Shown here: piece by piece, positions 1 to 10,790 of the stretch
Layout of the letters: every line of letters starts with the position of its first letter
Numbering within the stretch: the first letter of the stretch is position 1
Origin: Microglena sp. YARC
Lineage: Eukaryota > Chlorophyta > Chlorophyceae > Chlamydomonadales > Chlamydomonadaceae
Reading direction: 5' to 3'
DNA: 64,000 nucleotides
NCBI GenBank assembly: GCA_022414725.1
Contig: CM039467.1
Span: 18,292,624 to 18,356,623 of the forward strand
Notes under the pieces: generated by a model
Databases searched by the model: none
The model's input: the letters and a program-made list of their open reading frames with translations, nothing else
Told to the model about the DNA's origin: nothing
Position numbers and translations under genes: made by a program

Positions 1-119
1 GAAAAATCATCCCTAGCATTAAGATGGCATGACATAGCAAAGCAAAGCAAGGTAAATCTGAAAGATTCCAAACCAAACTAAACTGAATGCATACCAATGC
101 CAATCTGTTCCCCAAACAG

Positions 120-2643
120 GATGGAGTGACCGTAAAGGAGATGAGTACACATGTGAAGCCTTGTACTGGGCTTTCGGGATGTACTGCTGTGCACGCCTCA
201 TCACTCTTCCTGGAAGGTAAGAACGGTGTATACTGCTGCACGCCTGATCATTGTACCTTTTACGGGGCATTTGGAATATTGCTGTTTTGCCTAATTACTC
301 TCCAAGGAAACTCAGAATATATACAGGTGGTGTGGGGGATGGTTGTGGGGTAGGGTTGTGGTGATTGTGGGGGGAAAGAGCTGGACATTAAGTATGGTAA
401 AAGTTAGGTGTGCCTTTTGGCCTCCTCTGTCCCATTCTCCCCCCCAAACCCAACCCAGCCCAACCCAAGCCCAACCCAGCTCAACCCAACCCAGCCAAAC
501 CCAACCCAGCCAAACCCAACCCAGCCAAACCCAGCCCAGCCCAGCCCCCCCTCCCCTTCCTCGCGCTCCTCCTCTCACCACCCACTTACCCCCCCCCCCC
601 CCCCCCCCCCCCCCTCTCCATCCCCCCCCCCCTCACCTCCCTCACCCGCCCCTCGCCTCACCTGCCCCTCCCTCACCCTCACCCCCACCCCTCAACCTCA
701 CCCTACCCTCAACCCCCCCACCCCCACCCTAACCCTCAACACACACGCTCCTCCAGTTCAGGTGAGCAAGCCCTAGTGCCCTTTGCCGACTTCTTGAACC
801 ACGAGGCAGCTGTGAGCACACATCTGGACTGGGACGCCAGCCTTGGAGCTGTGGTCATTGAGCTGGACCGCCCTTACAACACTGGAGAACAAATATGTGT
901 GTAGCTTGCTCGTGCGGGGGATGGGCGTGTGCGGGTGGGTGGGCATGTGGGTGGGTGGGTAGGCAAGTAACACAGCTCAATAACATCAGGTCCCAAAGGT
1001 GTAAGAGCTGTGGTCGTTGAGATGGACTGCGCGTACAGCACTGGAAAACTAATATGTACGCCGGTGTTGGTGATATGTTTGAGATGTACAGGGGGGTGTA
1101 CAGCAGGGCAGTTACTATTTAGGTTTGTGCGGGCGCGCGTCTATAACAATCATAATTTTAAATGAGGTAAACACTGGGTAAACAATCATAATAAATGAGG
1201 TAAAAAAACATTAAAAATGAGGTAAAACATTCATAATAAATTAGGTAAAGAAATCATAATAAATGAGGTAAAACATTCATAATAAATGAGGTAACACAGA
1301 AAAACTAAAATATTAAATACATGACGTGACTTTCACCTGCCACCAGCCGTATCATATTGGTCCAATCCCGCATACAACATCCTCCCTCCCCCGCCCATTT
1401 CCCCCACACACCTCACCTACCAGACGTATCATACACCCACACACACTCCCCTCACATTCCCCTTCCCCACCCTCCCTTCCCCCCTTACTCACCTACCCCC
1501 CCCTCCCCCCCTTTCACCAACCAGACGTATCATTCCACCACACACTATCCCCTCCCCCCGTCTTCCCTTTTCACCCTTTCACCACAGCTCACTCATACAC
1601 CACCCCCCCCCCCCACTCCCCCACCCCTCCCCCCCCCCGCCCCTCTCACCCCCTCACCCTTTCACCTTTCACCCTTTCACACCAACCAGACGTATCATCC
1701 ACCACACCACTCTCCCCTCCCCCCGTCTCCCTTTCACCCTTTCACCAACCAGACGTATCATATGGGCCCAAGTCCAGTGGCGAGTTGTTGCTGTCCTACG
1801 GATTCTGCCCTGCCCCAGAGGGCAACCAACATGAAGTGAGTTCGGGGAAGTGCATGGAGGGGGTAATGACTGCATTACATTGCATTGCGGTACGACTACA
1901 TTCATTTTGAGGTATGACAGCGGTGGTGACAGTGTGAGTTGGTATTTGCATTGGTAGATAAAGTGGACATGTATCACTGCATGTGCATGACTGTGCGTGC
2001 TCTGTTACATAATGAATACATGAATTAATGATGCTGATACTGACCCAGTCAGTGCTGATGCTGACACTGTAAGAGGTCATCACCAGACATACGCAAAGCC
2101 TTAGGTAATACACAGAAGTGGATATGGTGTGGTTCTTTGGCAGTCAATTACATCACACACACACCCTACATCAAACACACACCTACAATACAACTCACCC
2201 ACACTACACTATATCACACACACACACTACACTACATCACACACAATACACTATATCACACACACACCACACTACACTACATCACACACACACTACACTA
2301 CACTACATCACACACACACTACACTACACTACACTGCATCACACACACATGCACACCATTCTCTTTGCAACACGACCTTTTCCCCTTCCCCTGTGTTTTT
2401 TTGTCAGGTGTATGATCTGCAAGTTGGGATGAGAAAGAGTGACCCCCTCAGATCACTGAAAGTGGATGAGTTGAAGAAGCGAGGGCTGAAAGAGGCGATG
2501 GACTTCCCTCTCAGGTAAAGTCAAGTCCATTTAGCATATTGGGCCTACCCCTGGACTGTAACAGACAGACAGACAGACAGGCAGGCAGGCAGGCAGACAG
2601 GTTGGTAGTGACCCTGGGTTATGTGGGTACCCACATGTCAATT

Positions 2644-2730
<87 letters not shown>

Positions 2731-5700
2731 GAGCAAAACATGAGCCTGAAACGTAGACCTGAAACTCATGAAATCAGCAGTAAAACACAATGAATGAAAA
2801 AGATGAGCATCATGTCTTAAACTGCATAGATGTGAACATATATGTTTCGCATTGTGCATATTTTCACATCTCTTCGCGTGTGTCTGTGTATGTGTTTGTA
2901 GTTAGTGTGTGTGTGTGTATTGTGTATATGTATATAGTATGTGTATGTTTGTTTGTATGTGTGTATGATGTATATATATAGTATGTGTATGTATGTGCAT
3001 GTGTGTATGTACTATTTATTTTTATTATGTATTATGCATATATTATGTGCACCTTTTAATCGCGCTACGAGGCTGAGATAGCCGCTTTCTTGGCCTGGCA
3101 CGAACTGTGAGCGGGTCTGGGGACTAGGTTTACAAGAGTTCCGTTCTGCTTGGCCACCAGTGCGCTCTTCTCTTTCTTGGAGGGTTGGGTGCTATAGTCT
3201 AGGTTGTGAGTGTAGTATCTTTTGCTAATGGTGGTTCGCAGTTGTAAACGAGCCACTTGCCTTTGACTTTACTCTTACCCTAGGTGTGCCCCGAGGGAGT
3301 TGCGGGGATGTGCGTACGATTGTCTAGTGCGTCAACCCCCAGTTCTGCTTGCAATCTTGTCAACCCTATTGTTCAGTGGCGGTACAGCCCCGCTTCTGTT
3401 CTTTATGCGCCACTCACCATCTAGGACGTGACTTGCGACTTGTTCGATCGAGAGGTTTTCACGACTTTTCAAGCGAGACACATGATTCTGGATCCTGGAA
3501 ACCTCGGTTGGTTGTATGCCTTGTGTTGCTTACCTTACTTTCAACCTGGAGACCCATGGTGCAGTGTTGATAAGACTATCGTCTGCTGCGTGAGCCGGAA
3601 CACCATGGGCAGCAGACGTCTAGGCCAGGTCTTATCAACCGGAGCACTCCAGTATTCACTAATTTTTGTTAGGCTCGCGTTGCACTGCTCACTGTGTATT
3701 GTTTTGCCTTTTCAAATGTATGTGCAGCATTGATGGATACCCACAGGAGCTCGTGGCCTACATGGCGTTCGCTGCTGCTCAGCCCAAAGAACAAGAGGTG
3801 AATGCACAAACACTCATATGTAGAGTAAATAAATAAATAAATAAATATATGGTATGCCTTATTGCGAGGCATGAGGTTGAGGAGTCCAGCCCGTTTTCTT
3901 GCACTGGGTCCAACCACCCACAAAAGTAGAGTGCATAGCTTAGGAAGTACGTAGCATGTGAGCTACATATCATGAAGGGCATTGAGGAACAAGGAAGAAA
4001 ACCCTTTCATGTTTTGTGTTAGAACTTGGCTGGCACACACATGTTCCCTTGAGGTCTTGATATTATTTAAGTGTGATATACAGGGGGGGCTCCATTGACC
4101 CTTCTTAGTCTTCACATTCTTGGACTTTTTTTATATGAGGGGGGAATCAGGAAAGGGCGCATTTTAAAACATCTAGCCCTGTGTGACCAAGGAAGAAGAC
4201 AACAATACTAGGACCAAAAGACCGCAAAGACAAATGAGCAGAAGACTGCGATACAAAAGGCGCATGCAGTTTACCTTCTTAGTCGTCACATTCTTGAACT
4301 GGAACACAGGCGACATTATTATTACTGTAGCACAATCTCAGGGCCCCCGTCCATAAAACAATTGTTTGGGGTTCAGTTCGTTAGTGATTTTTCGTTAGAG
4401 CTCCTCCTTTCATGGTCGGGCAAGTCCCTTTAGCCAATTTCGCCTACCCCTGGACTGCAACAACATACAGGGGGGCGAACGAGAGGACTGTGATGTCCCT
4501 TGTTGGCACTTGTGTGCTTTTTGTTTCTCGTTGCTGACACATGTACAAATCCTATGTACAATGTACAGGGAGTACAGAAGACGTATAACTATTCAAACGT
4601 TAGGTTACATAGAAAAAATAGTTCCTGTAAAATAATAAAATGTCATATTTAAAAATAAAATAAAATAACTGTGTTGGGTGCAGGAGGTCGGCGAGCTGTG
4701 CACTTTCATATTTGAGCAGGGGATCATCCCAGTGCTTGATGACACTGATTTGGAGCTTGTGGCGCTGCGGGAGCTGGCGGCAGAATGCACTCGCCATGCT
4801 AAAGGTGCGGATTATGTTGTCGTTACAGTCCAAGGGTATGCCAAATAGGCTTAAGGGACTTGCCCAGCTGTGACAGGAGGGGCAAACCGAAGAAGCCCTG
4901 ATGAATTGATTCCCAAACATTTTTTCTCCTGAGGGGGGCCCTGAGTTTGTGCTACAGTGTACATGTCATTAGACTTGTGTGCTTTTGACCCCCTGTCCTA
5001 CAGCACAGTAGAGCAGCACTGGTTGGAGTAAGGGAAGAAGGTCCACCCCAATAATGTAGACGCACCCGTCTGTAAGCTGCCTACAGTGCCTAGAGTTGTT
5101 TGATTTCAAGCGCAGACAAGCTATGATGCAGTTATGCAGGAAAGGACAGTCTGCTACTGACGTCAGCAACCTTCATAACATGTGTTTGTATCACTTTCAT
5201 GTGTTTCATGCTTTCGTGCATCTGTGTCATTTTCATGTGTTTCATGTGTTTGTGCCACTTTCATCACTGTGCTCCTTTCTTTGTGTTTCGTGCATGTGTC
5301 GGGTTTTCTTGGCCAATGCATTACCCACTTAGTACACTGGTTGGGGCAGGTGTGTATGCGTGTCTGTGGTCTTGTTTCTGCCAGCTCTTTCTTCCGGCAG
5401 TGGCAGAGCCACCAGTGGTAGAATTAGCGGCAGCGGCAACAACAACGGCAACTTTTACACACATGCACTCACACAGACACGCACACTCACACACACACAC
5501 ACACGAGCGCTCACAAGCACACACAAACATGCACCACCACCACCACTTACACACACAAGCCTGGCATATGCAGACGTACACAAATCCCCACGATCCCTAC
5601 CACACATGCACACACAAACACCCACCACCACCACCACCACCACGACGACACACTAACACACACAAGCCCGTAATGCACTAACATACCGGTAAACATATCA

Positions 5701-5980
5701 CTACCACCACACTCACAAACACACATCACTCATTCACTCCCACCCCACCCCACCTTCTCTGCTGCTTCTAGGGTATCCCACTTCAATGGAGCAAGACCGT
5801 GCCCAAGCTAGTGGTGCCAACACGCCAGATGGTACTGCCGCCAAGCCTTTGTCATTGAACAAGCAGAAGGAGGTGCTAGCTGTCCAATGCGCTAGCATTC
5901 GGTTGAGGGAGCGCCAAATATTGCAGCGCTGCAGCTTTTTTGCATCTAGCAGGATCAAAGAACTGTCAAGGAACAAATGA
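120..5980 (+). CDS. SET-domain lysine methyltransferase, Rubisco-LSMT/SETD3-like (5' end outside window)
   Basis: Visible exons are 120-216, 757-896, 1753-1835, 2408-2514, 3728-3797, 4684-4804 and 5772-5980 (TGA at 5978-5980). All have GT-AG borders and compatible phases, which is strong evidence for the model. Exons 1-3 hold the end of the SET domain: the ADFLNHE segment (the NH pair contacts S-adenosylmethionine in this family), then GEQIYVSYG with the conserved tyrosine, then KSSGELLLSYGF. The remaining exons match the helical Rubisco-LSMT substrate-binding domain, including SIDGYPQELVAYM, the YPTSMEQD motif and a C-terminal LRERQILQRC. Family members methylate lysine or histidine on Rubisco, aldolase, actin or other proteins; the substrate here is unknown. 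Upstream exons with the start codon and the N-terminal SET half lie before base 1. The gene lies about 6.4 kb from its nearest supported neighbour. Confidence 0.85.
226..307 (+). repeat. Two decayed copies of the SET exon 120-216 3' edge
   Basis: Immediately after the donor at 217, bases 226-257 repeat the TACTGCTG..CACGCCT..ATCA text of the exon end. Bases 259-307 repeat a longer part, from TGGGCTTTCGGGATG (here CGGGGCATTTGGAATA) to CTC..AAGG. Both are diverged and lack an open frame, so they are non-coding copies. Confidence 0.55.
434..760 (+). repeat. C-rich low-complexity intron tract
   Basis: A CCCAACCCAGC-type array (440-550) runs into poly-C and CCCTCACC-type sequence up to the acceptor at 755-756. 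It is the intron between SET exons 120-216 and 757-896. The long open frames across it are compositional and not genes. Confidence 0.85.
1000..1060 (+). repeat. Decayed copy of the SET exon 757-896 3' edge
   Basis: Bases 1000-1060 match exon bases 840-900 almost throughout: GAGCTGTGGTC, then TTGAG.TGGAC, then ACA.CACTGGA, then AATATGT. The coding version reads GEQIY; the copy has substitutions (GAAAACTAA for GAGAACAAA) that break that motif. It sits about 100 bp into the next intron. Confidence 0.75.
1137..1318 (+). repeat. AT-rich tandem repeat with AATGAGGTAAA motif
   Basis: Roughly seven units of a 20-30 bp motif (ATAATAAATGAGGTAAA with CATT/ATCA spacers) lie within the SET gene intron. 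The composition differs sharply from the flanking C-rich DNA. Confidence 0.7.
1341..1771 (+). repeat. Five copies of the acceptor edge of SET exon 1753-1835
   Basis: The acceptor plus exon start, CCAG|ACGTATCATATGGG at 1749-1765, is preceded by copies at 1341-1369, 1411-1433, 1511-1533 and 1681-1698. Each carries CCAG(A/C)CGTATCAT, and the three nearest are preceded by pyrimidine-rich CCCTTTCACC-type sequence. The 1341 copy also keeps ATTGGTCCAATCC, matching ATGGGCCCAAGTCC of the exon. Only the last copy is followed by the SYGPK coding frame. Confidence 0.8.
2152..2352 (+). repeat. CACACA/CTACACTACAT composite satellite
   Basis: Interleaved CA dinucleotide and ACTACACTACATCACACA units fill the intron ahead of SET exon 2408-2514. 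Confidence 0.9.
2558..2727 (+). repeat. ACAG/GCAG tract followed by (GA)n microsatellite
   Basis: 2561-2600 is a CAGA/CAGG tract. 2656-2727 is a near-pure GA dinucleotide of about 35 units after a short GT run. Both lie in the intron between SET exons 2408-2514 and 3728-3797. Confidence 0.95.
3566..3639. repeat. Two-step inverted repeat (hairpin)
   Basis: GTTGATAAGAC (3566-3576) pairs perfectly with GTCTTATCAAC (3629-3639), and inside it CGTCTGCTGC (3580-3589) pairs with GCAGCAGACG (3609-3618). The 19-base loop holds AACACCATGG. It could be the tip of a short transposon or a cruciform-prone site. It lies in a SET gene intron. Confidence 0.75.
3822..3919 (-). mobile_element. SINE-like short interspersed repeat, family A
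   Basis: On the minus strand this reads TGG(T/G)TTGG..CCCAGTGCAAG, a CGGGCTGG segment, CCTCAACCTCA(C/T)GCCTCG, AATAAGG, and ends in (ATTT)n. The short simple-sequence tail at one end is what a retroposed element would leave. Eight copies lie in the window. Confidence 0.6.
4310..4475 (+). repeat. Dispersed repeat family B, long copy
   Basis: The unit runs from TGTAGCACAATCTCAGGGCCCCC through GGGTTCAG and CCTCCTTTCATGG to GGGCAAGTCCCTTTAGCC and CTACCCCTGGACTG. Shorter copies of the right half recur at about 2521-2562, 6740-6790, 19728-19775, 20275-20312, 20990-21035 and 33885-33940. Inverted copies are at 4820-4970, 16441-16585, 25405-25440 and 26231-26295. Confidence 0.7.
4820..4970 (-). repeat. 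Dispersed repeat family B, inverted copy
   Basis: This is the reverse-complement arrangement of the 4310-4475 copy: ACAGTCCAAGGGTATGCC, AGGGACTTGCCC, then GGGGGGCCCTGAGTTTG..CTACAGTG. With its partner it flanks SET exon 4684-4804 in opposite orientation. Confidence 0.65.
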
Positions 5981-7600
5981 TTAAATATATATATATATAT
6001 ATACTTGAATCATATGTCATGTTTTTAGCCTTAGATGCTTATGCACAGCATATATACAGTTCACTATTCCTTGGTTTGGCTAAATTTGTGAATGTCTCTG
6101 TAGAAGATAATGTACCTTGCATAACTAGTGACCGGCATATCATAGACCAAAGACGAGAAAATGATATCATACAAACTGTGCCATATGTAGGGATAGGCAA
6201 TATGATATCATATGATATCATGTCATGATACGATATCATTTGATGCCGGTGGCCTGGCCAGGCTTAAGTTATCATTTACATACAATATCATGTGATGCAA
6301 AATGTGAACGATATCATATGGTATCATACTCGCCTTTGGTCAGTATCATATTATTTGCCGATCCTAAGTCATATGATATTGAATGTACATGACCACATTA
6401 TCCCCCGCTGTCCAGCCCGCCATGAGAAGATTTTAATGCTTGCAGCTAATTGGATTGTTACATGGTTTGGCAGCCACTTATGGGCTGCTCACCGTCTTCC
6501 AATTCCCTCCGTGCAATTTCTCCGATTACCTATGGAAATCAGGGAGCATACTAAGCGTATTAGACAGTTTAAGACGTATCCAGGTGTAATTACAGCTAAA
6601 GTTTGGCTCGGTGTGTTTTCCTAAAGTTTGGCTCGATCTGCACGATTTTGACACGATTACGGTTTTGCTGAAATAAAAAAGACATTGAACATTCCATTCC
6701 ATCAGTGCTTTTTCTTTGTATGCCCTTCCTACTACGGTGGCCGACTCCCTTTAGCCTATTTGGCCTACCCCTGATCTGTAACATACATCCATTCCAGAAA
6801 TCCCCAAGGCTTTCATAATAACATGACAATTTATCGAAGTCAATGGCCTGACGTGGCTGTGCCAAACTTGGCAATGGTACTGGCCTGAATTACTCGAAAT
6901 AAAGGACCCGAACCCCTATGGTGGTAGTGGAGGGTGAGATGGTTACTATTGCTTAGCATAGAAGCAACACATGTAAACATTGTGCAATCCATCTGACTTG
7001 CACTAGAGTGTTCTTCAGAGGGCCCATTAATAATGTGGTGCGGAAGGCGGTCAGAAGATTCTACTACCTCAATGCATTGAGCCATGTCAACAAGTTACTA
7101 CTTTCCTAGAGTAATTACGTGAATAAGTGTCTGGACCAGATCTCCAAGGCAATGGCAATATAACATGGCCTGGCTGTGTCAAACTTGGCAATATCAGTGC
7201 CCTTAATTACTTGTGGTTAAGGACACCCCCCCTCCTGAGTCAGAATGGTTAGTGTTGACGTGTCTTTACAAGGTGGTACTGTGTCTTAGGCTAGGCAAGT
7301 AGGCTCTTCTGTTAGACTAGTGCCTAAGTGCCAACTAGACAATAAGCTTTCAGTGCATAGCGTGATTTGTTTTGTGAAACTTCAGTGTAATCTTTAGTGT
7401 AACTTTTTAGCAGTTTCTCAAAAAGAGTTACTTTCGAGGCGTGAAAGGAATCCCCGGAATATGTGGACGAACAGATAGATTCGCTTGATAAGAAATAATC
7501 GAAGCCGGAAATACTCGCATCCTGACAACATCGAAATTGTCAAGCGTCAGTTTGGCCGTGTAACCTGTCCGCAGTTTCGCGACATGAGTGAACTTCGAGG
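5981..7600. other. Gene-free stretch downstream of the SET gene
   Basis: An (AT)n run follows the stop codon (5986-6001). 6157-6385 is dense in self-complementary GATATCATATGATATCATG-type words. 6440-6560 is a copy of a dispersed unit also seen at 35607-35720 and, inverted, at 42225-42330 (CAGCCA.(A/C)T.TGGGCT.CT...CCG.CTT.CCAATT). 6720-6800 carries a short family B copy. I see no open frame with coding character. Confidence 0.6.
6157..6385. repeat. AT-rich palindrome cluster
   Basis: GATATCATATGATATCATG and its variants recur, each nearly self-complementary, so the tract is prone to secondary structure on either strand. It matches no element I recognise. Confidence 0.6.
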
Positions 7601-8275
7601 CGTGAAAAGTTTATGAAGAATTCAGCCCGGTAGAGCAACGGTACAGTTCTTGACTGATATGGTTCCAAAAAAAAGTGTTGAATATTTCCGATTTGACGTT
7701 TTGGCGATTTTAGTTATGTTCGAAGTCCTGGTGGTGTTGCTACATTGTTTATTTCGCTTGCCATTAGGTAGCAAGATATTCTTTCTCAGGTGCAGCCAAG
7801 GTCTACGAAAACGCATAAACTCAAGACATAGTAGCCATTCTCCTCTCTGCAATGAGCGATGATTCCTCACCACCAAATGTTTCGCGACTTTCTGTCTGTT
7901 TTCGGCGGAGCCCCACCTCCCAGCCTGGCAATCCCAGCCCCGCTCCAGCCAGCCTGGCAATCCCGCTGTCCAGGGGCCTCTGTCGCTGTCGTTGTCCGAC
8001 CGACGACCGAGACGAAGCCAAGAAGGGGCCGACATTATAATCGCACCCCTGACGCTGTGCCTGCACCTATCGCTCTCTCCCCGCTCGGAATCCACCCAAT
8101 AACAAAGAGCAAAAAACAACAGCAGCAGCAGCGCTAACCATCATTATAATGAGAACATTACGCTTGGGCAAACGGCGCTTCAGCAACCGCAGGAATTCGG
8201 GCAGCTAAAATCGCCAGAATTCGGACAGCTCATGTGACTGATAACAATCCGTCACCTGCGCTACCTCGAGGTGGC

Positions 8276-8347
8276 GACGACTTCCCCAAGGAACGGTCCG
8301 GACCGTTTGACAGGTCACGTCAGTTCCCCTTCCTCGGGGAAGTCGTC
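8276..8347. promoter_or_regulatory. Nested inverted repeat with a 16-bp perfect palindrome, upstream of a possible promoter
   Basis: GACGACTTCCCC (8276-8287) is the exact reverse complement of GGGGAAGTCGTC (8336-8347). Between them AACGGTCCGGACCGTT (8292-8307) is perfectly palindromic. About 25-80 bp downstream are an AATAAAAG TATA-like word (8373-8380) and a candidate start codon at 8426. A dimeric transcription-factor site or a MITE core would both fit. Confidence 0.4.
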
Positions 8348-8425
8348 ACAGCTCAAATCTCCTGCTCGGAACAATAAAAGCAGCTACGCGCGAACTCTAT
8401 CCCTATCTTCAACATTCAGAATTGA

Positions 8426-8650
8426 ATGAGATCCGTAACTCTTGCAGGAGCTCTCGGCGTGCTGCTCGCGTTTAGCTGTACGCAACACTGCGTGCCCCAG
8501 CCTGGCATAGGCGTATATATATATACCACTGCTGCGCAACTTCGTGAGCCATCGTTCGGCGATGCTTCTCGTTGTTGCTCTTCTCCCAGTTTCAGCTGCG
8601 AAGGTAACCCCATTATGTGTTCACGATTGATGAACCTTAGGTGCCAGTAA
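8426..8650 (+). CDS. Possible small secreted-peptide gene, unrecognised, structure uncertain
   Basis: An ATG at 8426, about 45 bp after a TATA-like AATAAAAG, opens a 74-codon frame. It begins with a basic residue and a hydrophobic core (MRSVTLAGALGVLLAF) like a signal peptide, followed by a cysteine-rich segment. A second ATG at 8561 in another frame also encodes a signal-like MLLVVALLPVSAAK ending exactly at AAG|GTAACC, a plausible 5' splice site. Downstream, about 8640-8925 stays open in two frames; one contains the acidic, alanine-rich IAAAQAAEDAAQ segment. I cannot join these unambiguously and recognise no family. It may be a short spliced gene or chance. Confidence 0.25.
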   Translation: MRSVTLAGALGVLLAFSCTQHCVPQPGIGVYIYTTAAQLREPSFGDASRCCSSPSFSCEGNPIMCSRLMNLRCQ

Positions 8651-9163
8651 GAATAACCAGCCTGTATCTGCTTCTGAAGCTCGACAACTGACTCCACATG
8701 TCCTTCGCCTAGGTGCCGAGCAGACTTCAGAGTACCGCGCTCAGCAATTCACTGTCATGAAAACTAGCCACACTGCCTCACTCCTGCCTTGGCAATTTAC
8801 AACGATCCAGACAATCCGGGACAGCAGCTTCCTGGCGTCATTGCGGCAGCGCAGGCAGCCGAGGACGCAGCCCAAGACAGTATCCTTGCATACATTGACA
8901 GGGATCATTATGGTTATCATTATCACCAATTGTATTTATTTTCAGGTAATAGCCCAGCTACCACATTAATAGGCACCTGGAGGGTTCGTACATGACGGCA
9001 TGTACGTCACTCTTCTAGACGGACAATACCCAGGCCTGAAAATCGGCAAATCATAAATCGGCAACACTTATTTCCCCGTTATACATACCTAGGTATAGGA
9101 GCAAATATACCTCCTAATAATATAATATACCTCCTATACCTAGGTATAGGAGCAAATCGGCAA

Positions 9164-9745
9164 AACGACCGAAAGCGATTAGGTAGCAAGATATAACGGT
9201 TTGATAAATATCTGGGAAAATTAACAATTTAATAATTTAACTATGTAATTAACTGGAAATTCCTGGATTTGTTGAAGTACCAGAAATCGGCAAATCGGAA
9301 AACGACCGAAAGCGATTAGGTAGCAAGATATAACGGTTTGATAAATATCTGGGGAAATTAACAATTTAATAATTTAACTATATAATTAACTGGAAATTCC
9401 TGGATTTATTGAAGTACCAGAAATCGGCAAATCGGAAAACGACCGAAAGCGATTGGGTAGCAAGATATAACGGTTTGATAAATATCTGGGAAAATTAACA
9501 ATTTAATAATTTAACTATATAATTAACTGGAAATTCCTGGATTTATTGAAGTACCAGAAATCGGCAAATCGGAAAACGACCGAAAGCGATTAGGTAGCAA
9601 GATATAACGGTTTGCTAAATATCTGGGAAAATTAACAATTTAATAATTTAACTATGTAATCAACTGGAAATTCCTGGATTTGTTGAAGTACCAGAAATCG
9701 GCAAATCGGAAAACGACCGAAAGCGATTAAGTAGCAAGATATAAC
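9164..9745 (+). repeat. 137-bp tandem repeat array
   Basis: The CAGAAATCGGCAAATCGG word starts at 9281, 9418, 9555 and 9692, an exact 137-bp spacing. Each unit has GACCGAAAGCGATTAGGTAGC, GATATAACGGTTTGAT, an AT-rich AATTTAATAATTTAAC core and CTGGAAATTCCTGGATTT. There are about four and a half units with only a few substitutions, so the amplification is recent. A partial precursor lies at 9040-9190. An AT-rich core with a GC-richer edge resembles a satellite. Confidence 0.95.
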
Positions 9746-9766
9746 TGATTAGTGATGATGAGTTGA

Positions 9767-9768
<2 letters not shown>

Positions 9769-9805
<37 letters not shown>
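9769..9805 (+). repeat. Poly-C tract of 37 bases
   Basis: A pure C homopolymer directly follows the 137-bp array. The true length is uncertain because sequencing slips in such tracts. Confidence 0.9.
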
Positions 9806-9807
<2 letters not shown>

Positions 9808-10194
9808 GAGAAAGCCACGACTTTCCGTATACCAAACAGCAGACGTAATTCAGACGGTCGATCGATTCGCCGATCGATTCACGAGAGGTAGATTAACGGA
9901 CACGGTGATGAGGTATATATTTGTCAATCACCGTGCAAATCGAGACATCCACCCGAAGTCTAATCGAAGCGCCATCCAAGAAAAGTCAAACCAAATCCAC
10001 CCATCCAAGAACCAGTGAATCTACGGTAGTCAGGATGCAAAGTTATACTCTTGCTCGCGCGATTCCATCTTTATCGACCAGTCCCGTCCTAAATTTATTC
10101 CTAGCACAATAGGAGGCTTATGGAAGTATGAAGACTCCCTCCGAAGAAACGAGGTGGACAAGGTTCCAGCCCCGTCTACATGTGGCACAGGCAC

Positions 10195-10790
10195 CTACTG
10201 AGAACCATGCGCCGATACAGGCCGATATATAATTTGACTCCTGCGGGCCAGAATGTTGTCCCCCCAGAAAATATGTGAGTTGATGCCCTTGCACCCATCG
10301 ATCATAGACGTTAACTGATGCTTTTCATTTTGCACACCATCTCGCTCATTCGCATTCGTAAATCCAATCCATCCGGGTACGGGCCAATTGTTTGAACTGA
10401 ACTTTCGACTCAGAATCGCGTTCCTCAAACCCCCTATGTCCTTCGTCCCGGGCGCAGTATCTGGACCACACACCCCAACTCACTCTGGCCGAAAGCCCCT
10501 ACATGGGCATCCTAATCTCTCCACATGTACGCAACCCCTTGCACCCCATCTTCCCCTAAGGGATGAAAGCTCCTGGCTGTCAAATATAATTCCTCATTGG
10601 CAAGTCCAAGGTGTCCATTATGGGCAGAGAGGATGGCCACACGATACAGTCAACTTTCTGCTTTCTGACCTCCCCAAGGATCTCTCCCACCACGTCGAAG
10701 GGTCCATTGATGTAGGCCAGCTGTGCTACTCTCGTGCATTCAGTCTCTGGCCAGACCCACAGCTGGTCAAAGACATCAATCCACACTTAG
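10195..10790 (-). mobile_element. Remnant of a retroelement pol region (DIRS/LTR type), tentative
   Basis: Read on the minus strand, 10580-10786 encodes DVFDQLW..., then a segment ending AYINGPFDVVGEILGEVRKQ and a hydrophobic strand. The word order resembles the aYINPPFdvvg..l..vr...a.vvvP.WP region found next to the RNase H in algal DIRS-like and gypsy-like polyproteins. The proline of NPPF is glycine here. A second minus-strand frame (10195-10473) follows after a break. No terminal repeats, integrase or recombinase could be placed. Chance resemblance is possible. Confidence 0.35.

Noticed and set aside
408..904. Long proline-rich open frames over the C tract before SET exon 757-896
   Set aside because: They are compositional frames over poly-C/CCCAACCC sequence. 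Only 757-896 is coding, fixed by splice phase.
5396..5460. Possible extra SET exon after CGGCAG (VAEPPVVELAAAATT...)
   Set aside because: It has an acceptor-like AG but no donor. Exon 4684-4804 joins 5772-5980 directly in phase, giving the expected YPTSMEQD junction.
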